DNA of 64,000 nt. Origin: SHZI01 sp963802215. GTDB lineage: Bacteria > Pseudomonadota > Gammaproteobacteria > Steroidobacterales > GCA-2729495. The stretch lies in assembly GCA_963802215.1 (NCBI GenBank), contig CAWDHQ010000001.1:930001-994000 (forward strand), read 5' to 3'. The notes beneath the pieces were generated by a model. It worked only from the letters and a program-made list of their open reading frames with translations. It was not told the origin of the DNA and did not search any database. The stretch's first letter is position 1; each line of letters begins with the position of its first letter. Made by a program: the position numbers and the translations under genes. Shown in pieces: positions 1 through 7,168 of the stretch.

Positions 1-1
1 C

Positions 2-178
2 CGTACCTACATCACACTCGAGCCTGGCGTTGCCTGGCAACTGACCAAGACACTGTCGGTGTTTGGAAACTACGCGTACATCTCGAATGATACCGACGTG
101 CCGTCAGGTAACGTCCAGGAGACCAACAACCGGCTGTTCCTGGGCGTCCGGTACCGGGGAGTTGGGCTACGGCGCTGA
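2..178 (+). CDS. C-terminal fragment of an outer-membrane beta-barrel-like protein (truncated by window edge)
   Basis: An open frame runs in from the left edge and stops with TGA at 176-178. The 58 visible residues alternate polar and hydrophobic or aromatic residues (WQLTKTLSVFGNYAYIS, then NNRLFLGVRYRG), the pattern of amphipathic transmembrane beta-strands joined by a charged loop. That suggests the last strands of an outer-membrane barrel. The family cannot be identified from so short a piece. It lies next to genes of an XrtA-type polysaccharide locus, which also carries a full barrel gene at 4942, so a surface or export role is plausible but inferred. The start and most of the gene lie outside the window. 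Confidence 0.55.
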   Translation, partial: RTYITLEPGVAWQLTKTLSVFGNYAYISNDTDVPSGNVQETNNRLFLGVRYRGVGLRR

Positions 179-198
179 GCCCCAAGAGGGGAAACTGA

Positions 199-273
199 TG
201 GTGGGCGATGAGTGGATTGAACACTCGACCTCTGCTGTGTGAAAGCAGCGCTCTACCACTGAGCTAATCGCCC
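199..273 (-). tRNA. tRNA-Val, anticodon CAC
   Basis: The reverse strand folds into a complete cloverleaf. Acceptor arms GGGCGAT/ATCGCCC pair over 7 bp, the D stem is GCTC/GAGC with loop AGTGGTA, the anticodon stem is CTGCT/AGCAG with loop TTCACAC, and the T stem is GAGTG/CACTC with loop TTCAATC. The anticodon CAC reads GTG (valine). Discriminator A and the CCA end are encoded in the DNA. No other tRNA is adjacent. Confidence 0.95.
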
Positions 274-284
274 CAACCAGGAAT

Positions 285-312
285 AATATATGCACTCCGT
301 CGTCCCGGCAAA
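285..312 (-). promoter_or_regulatory. Putative sigma-70 promoter of tRNA-Val
   Basis: Upstream of the tRNA, reading on the minus strand, there is a TATATT -10-like box (285-290) and a TTTGCC -35-like box (307-312) separated by 16 bases. The -10 box lies about 12 bases before the mature 5' end, which would leave only a short leader. The -35 match is imperfect and the call rests on position and the good -10 box. Confidence 0.4.
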
Positions 313-352
313 GCCAGCAGCCAGACTCGGGCCTTCAGACCTTTTGTCCGCC

Positions 353-381
353 TGAGCAACGACTTGCGGTCCGCGTATACT
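353..381 (+). promoter_or_regulatory. Putative sigma-70 promoter for the ATPase-FHA gene
   Basis: TATACT at 376-381 is a near-consensus -10 box. TGAGCA at 353-358 sits 17 bases upstream in the -35 position but matches consensus weakly. A start site near 388 would give a leader of roughly 50 bases before the ATG at 437. Confidence 0.35.
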
Positions 382-436
382 TTACTCCAACCAGATCGGT
401 TGACCTAGCCAGGGGCTACATTCGCCAGCGCATTCG

Positions 437-1732
437 ATGTACGAGGAATTCTTCCACCTTCAATGCCGCCCGTTTGACCTGGCACCTGACCCCAAGTTTG
501 TCTATATGACGGGTCAGCACTCCCGCGCGATCGCGAATGTCCGGTTTGCGCTGATGAATCACGACAGCTTCGTCATCATCACGGGCGAGATTGGGATTGG
601 CAAGACAACGATCCTGAACACGGTGATGGAGGAGCTTGGCCCGGGTTACGTCACCGCCAGGCTGGTACACACGACACTGACTGATATCGAGCTGCTCCAG
701 GCATTGCTTTCCGAGTTCGGAATGCCGAACTACTCGAAGAAGAAGGTGATGTTGCTCGACGAGCTGCGGAACTTCTTTCTTGCTCAGCATCGGGCGGGAA
801 ATCATGTCGTGATCATCGTCGATGAGGCGCAGAACCTGCAGTCATCCGCCCTGGATGAACTGCGCCTCCTGTCGTGTATCGATACCAACCATCAGCGCAT
901 CGTGTCGATTGTCCTGACCGGCCAACCCTCGCTGGATGATCTGCTCGATGCGCCCGGGCTGATCCAGCTCCGGCAACGAGCCAGGCTGCGCCAGCGACTT
1001 GATGCCATGCTCGAAACCGAGACCACCGAGTACATCAAGCATCGTCTCCAGGTAAGCGGGGGCAACGCGGACGAGATCTTTGAAGCCGAGGTGCTGCCGG
1101 AGATTCATCGGCTCACATTCGGCATTCCCCGACTAATCAATACCTTGTGCGACACTGCGCTCACCGCGTGCATGGTGGATGGACGTCGCCGCGTCGATCT
1201 GGAAACGATCGACAATGTCGTCCATGAACTGCGCTGGCAATGGTTCGAAGACAAGAAACCCCGTACGCAACATGATGGCGAGGGACCACCCAAGGATCAC
1301 TCTCCCGGCGACAGGGTGAGCCTGATGGTCTACAGATCCGGGCAATTGGTAACCCAGCTGGACGCGGTGGAATTCCCATTGGTGATCGGGCGAAGCAATG
1401 CAAACGACCTAGTCATTATCGACAAGGAAGTCAGCCGCCGGCACGCACTGATCGACTGCATTGGCGGAATCTACGTGGTTGAAGACCTGAACAGCCGGAA
1501 CGGGCTCTCCGTCAACCGCAAGCCGCGGGCCCGTGCATTGCTCAGGTCCGGAGACATCATGTCATTCGGGCAGGTCGACGTGGTCTTCTACGTCGACAAG
1601 AATCGGGCCACCAAGCCCATTTTCCAGTTGGCGGGCGAAACGCCATCGAAATCGGGGGGATCGGGGGAGGACGGAGATACCGCCAAGAACTCATCTCTCC
1701 CCGAGTCGCGCGGGACGCTGGATCTGACCTAA
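437..1732 (+). CDS. ExeA/GspA-type AAA ATPase with C-terminal FHA domain (XrtA-type locus ATPase)
   Basis: The 431-residue protein opens with the MYEEFFHLQCRPFDLAPDP signature of the ExeA/GspA family, which includes the ATPase found with XrtA/PEP-CTERM loci. Walker A is GEIGIGKTT (about residues 50-58) and Walker B is VVIIVDEAQ (about 124-132), followed by a winged-helix-like lid to about residue 270. After a charged linker, residues about 296-395 form a forkhead-associated domain with the signature pieces GRS, SRRH and NSRNG. Family ATPases usually end without FHA, so this fusion suggests docking onto phosphothreonine proteins. The last 35 residues are low-complexity. It probably energises or positions envelope export components; partner and substrate are unknown. 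The stop is followed by a convergent gene. Confidence 0.88.
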   Translation: MYEEFFHLQCRPFDLAPDPKFVYMTGQHSRAIANVRFALMNHDSFVIITGEIGIGKTTILNTVMEELGPGYVTARLVHTTLTDIELLQALLSEFGMPNYSKKKVMLLDELRNFFLAQHRAGNHVVIIVDEAQNLQSSALDELRLLSCIDTNHQRIVSIVLTGQPSLDDLLDAPGLIQLRQRARLRQRLDAMLETETTEYIKHRLQVSGGNADEIFEAEVLPEIHRLTFGIPRLINTLCDTALTACMVDGRRRVDLETIDNVVHELRWQWFEDKKPRTQHDGEGPPKDHSPGDRVSLMVYRSGQLVTQLDAVEFPLVIGRSNANDLVIIDKEVSRRHALIDCIGGIYVVEDLNSRNGLSVNRKPRARALLRSGDIMSFGQVDVVFYVDKNRATKPIFQLAGETPSKSGGSGEDGDTAKNSSLPESRGTLDLT

Positions 1733-1781
1733 GCCGGCGCCTGAAGCCCCTCAGGGCGAATTGGCACTGTCGCTCGCCGGC
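1733..1781. terminator. Inverted-repeat structure between convergent genes
   Basis: GCCGGCG at 1733-1739 and CGCCGGC at 1775-1781 form a perfect 7-bp inverted repeat, enclosing a smaller GCCC-CTCA-GGGC hairpin. It fills the gap between the convergent ATPase and glycosylphosphotransferase genes, the right place for a bidirectional terminator. There is no T-run on either side, so a rho-independent mechanism is uncertain. Confidence 0.35.
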
Positions 1782-1796
1782 CCGGGATTCGGCGCA

Positions 1797-3392
1797 TCAT
1801 GACTCGCCCGGGCGGCCAATCGTCGGCTCCTCACCAACACCATCACTGGCGTCACTGACCGGCGCGCCGATGCGCAGACCGGACATGCTCGTTCCGTGGC
1901 CCCAGACGACGATCTCCAGCGTCTGCATCAGGATGAGGAAATCCACAATGATGTTGGCGTTCTTGATGTAGTAGAGATCGTAGGCCAGCTTTTCCCGGCC
2001 GTCCTCGATTGATGCCCCGTAGGGATAGTTGAGTTGCGCCCAGCCCGTCAGGCCCGGCCTTACTCCATGCCGGTAGAAGTACAGCGGAATGCTCTCCATC
2101 AGTTGTTCAACGAACTCCGGGCGTTCAGGACGAGGCCCGACGATGCTCATTTCACCGCGCATCACATTAACCAGCTGCGGAAGCTCATCAATCCGAAAGC
2201 GGCGCAGGACCCGCCCGGTTCGGGTCACCCGGCTGTCGTTGGCGGAGGCAAACCTCGGCCCCGACTTGCTCTCGGCATCGAGATTCATGCTGCGAAACTT
2301 CAGGAGATCGAAGTTCCTGCCGTGCATCCCCACCCTCTTCTGCCTGTAGAACACGGGGGCTCCAAACCCATCCTCAATCCAGATGCAGATGATCGCCACA
2401 CCAAACAGGGGCGCGCATAACATCAGGAAGACAGCACTGGCGGACAAGTCCAGAAGGCGCTTCAACCAGCGGTAGCTGATGCCAGTCTGGCTGCTGGCCT
2501 CGTACAGGAGCAGGCTTGGCGGCAGAATCTCGATATCCAGGCGTTCAGTCTCGCGCTCCAGGAAATCGACAATCTCGGAAACGACTGTGCCTTTTCGCTT
2601 GTGATACAGGAGGAATTCGAGGGGCACCTGGGCTCGACGATCATCGAGGGCAACGACAATCTCATCCACGTCCTTGATCGACTTTGCCTCCTCCAGCGAG
2701 ATAACCCCCCCTCGCCCCTCCGCGGCCGATGCCGGCTGCTCCTGTCCTGACGTGCTGACGAAGCCCACGATATCGAATCGGCGCCGATCGGCGCGACGTC
2801 GCAGTCTGAGCCGGTTGGCCATGTCGCCCGCCCCGATGACTAGGACACGCCGCTTGATCTGGTTGGCGTCGATCAGCCGTAGCATCACCAGACGAGCGAT
2901 CACCAGAAACAGGCTCGCCAGGGCAAGAGCAACGAACAGCACACCGCGGCCCAGGGACAAATCGGGAAACAGATAGAAAAATACAATGTTGGCAAGCCCG
3001 CCGAGCCCCACTCCGAACAGCACCCGGACCACGATTTCCCGGCTCGTTGGGCGTTGCCTGGCCCGATACTTTCCCATGGTTAGCAGACCGGCCAGCACGG
3101 CCAGCATGAAAACCACGGCCCGGGGCATCAGCGGACTGAGCTCAGGAAGTGTCGCGCCAAGGTTCGGACCAAAACGGAGCCACACCGCTCCGCTGAAGGC
3201 AGCAAAGAGAGCCACCAGATCCATCAGGACCAGGGCGGCGGTCGGCCTGAACAGACGCCGCAGTGCGGCGGGGAGGACGTCCAAAACGTTATGTTCTCTG
3301 TAATGCGCCAGTTGGCAGGCGAACCTGAACCTCAGGTTACCGAACAGCCAAATAATAGGCCTTTGATATGACGGCACAACCGACTTTCGCAC
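1797..3392 (-). CDS. Polyprenyl-phosphate glycosylphosphotransferase, EpsB/WcaJ type (EPS initiation)
   Basis: This enzyme should load the first sugar phosphate onto undecaprenyl phosphate and so start repeat-unit assembly. The N-terminal half has several hydrophobic segments (about residues 53-180), then a Rossmann-like CoA-binding-type region (VLVIGAGDMANRL, about 185-197). The C-terminal bacterial sugar transferase domain (about 310-510) carries YRQKRVG, LLKFRSM, RFRIDELPQLVNV, SIVGPRPERPEF and GLTGWAQLNY. The form resembles the EpsB-like transferases of PEP-CTERM loci. At 531 residues it is longer than usual; the GTG at 3392 lacks a good ribosome site, so about 20-50 residues at the N-terminus may be spurious. 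It stands alone on this strand, divergent from the riboswitch-led lipoprotein gene. Confidence 0.92.
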   Translation of the reverse strand: MRKSVVPSYQRPIIWLFGNLRFRFACQLAHYREHNVLDVLPAALRRLFRPTAALVLMDLVALFAAFSGAVWLRFGPNLGATLPELSPLMPRAVVFMLAVLAGLLTMGKYRARQRPTSREIVVRVLFGVGLGGLANIVFFYLFPDLSLGRGVLFVALALASLFLVIARLVMLRLIDANQIKRRVLVIGAGDMANRLRLRRRADRRRFDIVGFVSTSGQEQPASAAEGRGGVISLEEAKSIKDVDEIVVALDDRRAQVPLEFLLYHKRKGTVVSEIVDFLERETERLDIEILPPSLLLYEASSQTGISYRWLKRLLDLSASAVFLMLCAPLFGVAIICIWIEDGFGAPVFYRQKRVGMHGRNFDLLKFRSMNLDAESKSGPRFASANDSRVTRTGRVLRRFRIDELPQLVNVMRGEMSIVGPRPERPEFVEQLMESIPLYFYRHGVRPGLTGWAQLNYPYGASIEDGREKLAYDLYYIKNANIIVDFLILMQTLEIVVWGHGTSMSGLRIGAPVSDASDGVGEEPTIGRPGES

Positions 3393-3581
3393 GGTCTGCC
3401 AGTTTGCCGGACGATCGCTGGTTACGTACCGAGCGTCAGCCCGGGTTCCAATCCTGCCGTTGACATGCGAGGGGCCACCTCAGATCCAGAAGCCCGAAAA
3501 CGTGAAATGAGTCGGGTTCTGGTGCGTCCATTCGCTACAAGTCACTTGCGAAGGGCCCCGCCACTGCTGTCTAATTCGCGA
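3393..3581. other. Intergenic region upstream of the riboswitch
   Basis: This 189-base stretch between the divergent glycosylphosphotransferase gene and the riboswitch must hold promoters for both directions. No convincing -35/-10 pair, sigma-54 box or coding region was found. Confidence 0.4.
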
Positions 3582-3673
3582 ATTGTAAAGGGCAAACCCG
3601 TCGAACGGCGGGGACGCAAAGCCACCGGTCTTCGGGTTGACACCCATGATAGCGGGGTTGCCAATGGAGCAAT
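3582..3673 (+). promoter_or_regulatory. Cyclic di-GMP-I (GEMM-I) riboswitch
   Basis: The stretch carries the conserved core of class-I c-di-GMP riboswitches in order: GGGCAAACC (3590-3598), a short hairpin with CGA loop, GGGACGCAAAGCC (3610-3622), a second hairpin closed by GGGT/ACCC, and TAGCGGGGTTGCCAATGG (3650-3667). A closing stem ATTG (3582-3585)/CAAT (3670-3673) fits P1. It lies in the leader of the lipoprotein gene at 3841, sense strand, about 170 bases before the start codon. Such switches commonly control adhesins, motility and polysaccharide genes. Whether ligand turns expression on or off cannot be told from sequence. Confidence 0.93.
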
Positions 3674-3770
3674 GGAGAACTGTCGGTGTGTTGGCAGTTC
3701 CATGTCTCGACTGTGCATCCGAAGTATCCTGGCTGGCCTTGCGGCGGATTTCGTGCCGAACGCAGATTGC

Positions 3771-3796
3771 GCCGACAATCCCGACAGATTGTCGGC
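3771..3796 (+). terminator. Hairpin in riboswitch expression-platform region
   Basis: GCCGACAAT (3771-3779) and ATTGTCGGC (3788-3796) are a perfect 9-bp inverted repeat with an 8-base loop, lying between the riboswitch aptamer and the start codon at 3841. No T-run follows, so it could be a structural or translational control element rather than an intrinsic terminator. Its placement makes it the best candidate for the switch output, but no alternative pairing with the aptamer was worked out. Confidence 0.45.
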
Positions 3797-3840
3797 ACTC
3801 GGTGGAACCGCGAAGGGCCGAGTTGGCCTGGGGTAAACGG

Positions 3841-4815
3841 ATGGACAATACGGGGCATTGCCCGTCGAGCAGCATGCTCGGCTGGATCGCCATAGGCCTG
3901 GTTTCGCTGGCAATGGCAGGATGCGGTGGCGGGGGATCCTCTTCCGGGCCCTCGGCTCCGACAGGCACGGACCAGAATCACCAGCCACAGATCTCTGGCA
4001 CGCCAACGCCTTCAGTCCTGGCAGGATCGCCATACTCTTTCCTGCCGAGCTACTCTGACGCCGATGGCGACCCGGTGACGTTCCAGATCTCGAGCAAGCC
4101 GTCCTGGGCACAGTTCAATCCGGCGAACGGAGCCCTCACGGGCACGCCAACGACTGCCAACGTCGGGACCACACCTCCAATTTCGATAAGCGTCAGCGAT
4201 GGCCTGGCCAGCGCGTCGCTGGGTCCCTTCTCGATCGACGTTCAACCCCTTAATTCAAGCCCCCCACCGCCCGGGAACTCACCCCCCGTGATCTCCGGTA
4301 CGTCACCGGCCAACACGACCGTTGGCGAGGCCTATGGCTTCCGGCCTACGGCGACCGACGCCAATGGAGACAATCTGACCTTTTCGATCCAGAACAAGCC
4401 CGCCTGGGCCACTTTCAGTTCCCTGACAGGCAACCTGACCGGCACGCCAACCCTCTCGGACGTTGGCACCTATCCCAACATAATAATCAGCGTGAGCGAC
4501 GGGCAGTCCAGCGCATCCCTGTCGCCCTTCTCCCTGTCCGTCAACCAGATCGCAACCGGCAGTGCAACCATTTCCTGGGTGCCTCCAACCGAGTACACCG
4601 ATGGCTCTGCTCTGTCAGACCTCGCTGGATTCCGCATCTATTACGGCAAGAGCAGCACAGCCCTGGACCAGATTACGACTGTTGCCAACCCTGGACTGAC
4701 AAGCTATGTAGTACAGAGCCTGTCCGCCGCTACCTGGCACTTCGTCGTCCGGGCCTACACGGCCGATGGCACGGAAAGCGGCCCGTCGAACATGGCCAGC
4801 AAGACGATCCAGTAG
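3841..4815 (+). CDS. Secreted lipoprotein with two putative Ig-like domains and a fibronectin type III domain
   Basis: The ATG at 3841 gives a 324-residue protein with a lipoprotein signal: hydrophobic stretch IGLVSLAMAG then Cys in a LAMAGC lipobox, followed by a Gly/Ser-rich tether. Two repeats of about 95 residues follow, each with the He_PIG-type pattern (PYSFLPSYSDADGDPVTF...GALTGTPT...ISISVSDG). A fibronectin type III module occupies the last 85-90 residues (SATISWVPP, FRIYYGKS, YVVQSL). It is likely an anchored surface or periplasmic protein that binds carbohydrate or neighbouring proteins. The upstream c-di-GMP riboswitch suggests expression tied to biofilm signalling. The frame extends upstream without a stop, but only this start gives a signal peptide right at the N-terminus. 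Confidence 0.88.
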   Translation: MDNTGHCPSSSMLGWIAIGLVSLAMAGCGGGGSSSGPSAPTGTDQNHQPQISGTPTPSVLAGSPYSFLPSYSDADGDPVTFQISSKPSWAQFNPANGALTGTPTTANVGTTPPISISVSDGLASASLGPFSIDVQPLNSSPPPPGNSPPVISGTSPANTTVGEAYGFRPTATDANGDNLTFSIQNKPAWATFSSLTGNLTGTPTLSDVGTYPNIIISVSDGQSSASLSPFSLSVNQIATGSATISWVPPTEYTDGSALSDLAGFRIYYGKSSTALDQITTVANPGLTSYVVQSLSAATWHFVVRAYTADGTESGPSNMASKTIQ

Positions 4816-4941
4816 GTACACACCTCGAGGCCCCGCCAGATGACTTCCGCACCCGGAAGTAACTGACGAACCCGCTGTGCCCGTCTGGCCATCGACATCG
4901 AGCACCAGTCCGCTGTACGAGACCCAGGAAAGAAAGAAGCC

Positions 4942-6234
4942 ATGAGTACACGGACGTTGTCGGGGCTGATCGTGGCGATTTCAGTCTGCGGCACTCTGAA
5001 TGCTGCCGAGCCTGAGGCGAAGCTCGACTGGTCCGTCGACTCCACCGTCCGATATACCGACAACGCGACGCTGGTCAGTGACGATACCGTAGACGATGTT
5101 ATTGGCAGCATCGGCGGGACGGTGGATCTCGTCCGCCGCGGTTCCCGGCTCGACGCGACGTTGACCGGAGCCGGCAATTACTTCCGCTATCTCGATGACA
5201 CCTACGACGATGATTTTCTCGGCTATGCGGCTGCCACGGGCCGATTCCAGCTGGTTCCGGAAGCCTTTTCCTGGGTTCTGGAGAATACCTTCGGCCAGAC
5301 CACCTCAAGTCAGTTGCAGCCAGACACGCCGGAGAACAGGAGCAATGTCAATGTGCTTTCAACCGGTCCGGACGTCAGCCTGAAATTCGGCCGCGCCACC
5401 GAGGTGGACTTCACCGGACGCTACGGACGTTCGAGCTACGAGGGGTCATCAGCCGATGACAGCGAAAGCTGGACAGGCGAAGCCGCTCTGGGCCGCCGCC
5501 TCTCTGAGGCGGTGCGATGGTCCCTCCACGCCCGCACAAGTCATGTGGACTACGACGCGTCCACGGCCACCGACTACGACCAGAACGAACTTTTCCTGCG
5601 CTGGGCGTCCAAGAACATCAAGCAGACACTGACCGCTGACGTGGGCATTGTATTCCTGGACGACAATGACTCGACCTCAGACAAACCCTTAATCCGCGTA
5701 GACTGGTCGCGCGGGCTGACTCCATCCTGGAGCCTCGGCTTGGGCGTCGGTTTCGGATACCGGAATGCAGGACAGCAGTTCGCCTCTGGAATAGTCGACG
5801 ATGTCTTGGGTAGCGGAACGCAGGACGTCATCCTTACCAACGAGGTTCAACGTTACGAGAGCGCCACCTTTCAGTTGGGCTTCGAACGCCCAAGGACCAC
5901 TCTTCGCCTGTTTACAGTCGCCGACCGGGAGCGGTATTCGGACTCTCCGGCGCTTGACCGCGACGTCTGGCGCGTCGGCATGGAATCCTCGCGCCGCATC
6001 ACGGAGCGAATCCGGGCCATCTTCAACGGCAGCTACGAGGAGCGTACATTCAAGGGAACTTCCGATGATGACCGGACTACGGTTCTCTCGCTTGGCGCCG
6101 ACTGGCGACTCGGACAATCCCTGTTTCTGGGACTCGAAGGCGGCACCGAAAGACGCTCCGGAAATACGAGCTTTGACTACGACGAGATGTTTTGCCAGGC
6201 CTCTTTGAGCTTTCGGCCTTCAATGCGGAAATGA
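4942..6234 (+). CDS. Outer-membrane beta-barrel protein of the XrtA/EPS system (TIGR03016/EpsL-like)
   Basis: A 430-residue protein with a Sec signal peptide (about residues 1-21, ending near LNAAEP) and many alternating-residue strands such as FSWVLENTFGQTTS, WSLGLGVGFGYR and LFLGLEGGTERR. The opening DWSVDSTVRYTDNATL resembles the PEP-CTERM/exopolysaccharide-associated outer-membrane barrel family, in which a mature N-terminus rich in DN motifs is typical. It probably forms an outer-membrane pore or scaffold for polysaccharide export. It ends in SFRPSMRK rather than a terminal aromatic residue. It follows the lipoprotein gene by 126 bases, probably in the same transcription unit and so also under the riboswitch. 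Translation starts behind a purine-rich GGAAAGAAAG sequence. Confidence 0.85.
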   Translation: MSTRTLSGLIVAISVCGTLNAAEPEAKLDWSVDSTVRYTDNATLVSDDTVDDVIGSIGGTVDLVRRGSRLDATLTGAGNYFRYLDDTYDDDFLGYAAATGRFQLVPEAFSWVLENTFGQTTSSQLQPDTPENRSNVNVLSTGPDVSLKFGRATEVDFTGRYGRSSYEGSSADDSESWTGEAALGRRLSEAVRWSLHARTSHVDYDASTATDYDQNELFLRWASKNIKQTLTADVGIVFLDDNDSTSDKPLIRVDWSRGLTPSWSLGLGVGFGYRNAGQQFASGIVDDVLGSGTQDVILTNEVQRYESATFQLGFERPRTTLRLFTVADRERYSDSPALDRDVWRVGMESSRRITERIRAIFNGSYEERTFKGTSDDDRTTVLSLGADWRLGQSLFLGLEGGTERRSGNTSFDYDEMFCQASLSFRPSMRK

Positions 6235-6319
6235 ACGAGCCGGCAGGCGGCCACACGTGACCAAGGCTGCCCTGGAATCAATACGAACGTAACGGCAGCT
6301 TGCACGCAGGGAGAGACTC

Positions 6320-7168
6320 ATTAGGGTCCTTGTTCTCACATCCGACACGCCGGCAAATATCTATCTTGTCAATGCCATACTCGACGAGCACGACGTCGTT
6401 GGCATGGCGATCGAATCACCGCCGCCGGCGTTGACAGGCCAGGAGAAGCTTGCGCGGCGCCGAAGGCTTATTGACCGCTACGGCGTGTTCCGGACCGTCA
6501 ACAAGCTCGCGTGGAACTGGTACCGTTCCCGATTCCTGGCCGCTGCGGAGGCGGCGACCGTCCGTGAGGAACTCTTCCCGGATCGATCACCCCCGGCTTA
6601 TCGCCGGCCCGTTAGCACCCGGATCGTGCCATCCGTCAACGATCCTGCCTGCGTTGACTTCGTGCGAAGCCTGTCACCCGACCTCATTGCCGTTTGCGGC
6701 ACGGGCGTCATCAAGCCAGAAGTCTTCACCCTGGCCCCTCTGGGGGCGGTCAATATTCATACGGGAATCACGCCGGAGTACCGAAGCGCCGATCCGATCT
6801 TCTGGGCACTCTACTGTGGTGAGCACGAGAAGGTTGGCGTCACCATTCACTACATCGACAAGGGAATCGATACGGGCCCCATCCTGCGTCAGGAACATGT
6901 GCCGATCGAACCACGCGACTCTCTGACGTCAATCTATGTACGCTGCATTCGCCGTGGAGCTGACCTTTACCTTCAGACGCTAAAGAACATTGAATTAGGC
7001 ATCGCCCAGGTGATTTCGCGCCCTGGAGCCCGCAACCGGGCCTTTTACTCCATTGATCTTGGCATTATCCAGTACGGGATCTTTTGCTGGCGATTTCGAC
7101 GGATGCGAAGAAAGCTGCGTCACACCCAACACCCCAAATACCACTCTCCGCCGGAACACAATGATTAA
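6320..7168 (+). CDS. Formyltransferase family protein, apparent ATT start
   Basis: The frame shows a formyl-transfer fold: VNIHTGITPEYRSADPIFWALY (Asn/His catalytic region) and DKGIDTGPIL (catalytic Asp). The first ATG in frame (6404) would cut off the start of the Rossmann fold. The frame upstream of it encodes VLVLTSDTPANIYLVNAIL and then DEHDVVGMAI, a family-like beta-alpha-beta start. No in-frame ATG, GTG or TTG precedes this; the frame opens only after a TAA at 6290. AGGGAGAG (6308-6315) lies 4 bases before an ATT at 6320, the likely start, giving about 282 residues. The product could formylate an amino sugar; the donor would be formyl-tetrahydrofolate. It overlaps the next gene by 8 bases. 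A sequencing or assembly error at the start codon is possible. Confidence 0.78.
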   Translation: MRVLVLTSDTPANIYLVNAILDEHDVVGMAIESPPPALTGQEKLARRRRLIDRYGVFRTVNKLAWNWYRSRFLAAAEAATVREELFPDRSPPAYRRPVSTRIVPSVNDPACVDFVRSLSPDLIAVCGTGVIKPEVFTLAPLGAVNIHTGITPEYRSADPIFWALYCGEHEKVGVTIHYIDKGIDTGPILRQEHVPIEPRDSLTSIYVRCIRRGADLYLQTLKNIELGIAQVISRPGARNRAFYSIDLGIIQYGIFCWRFRRMRRKLRHTQHPKYHSPPEHND

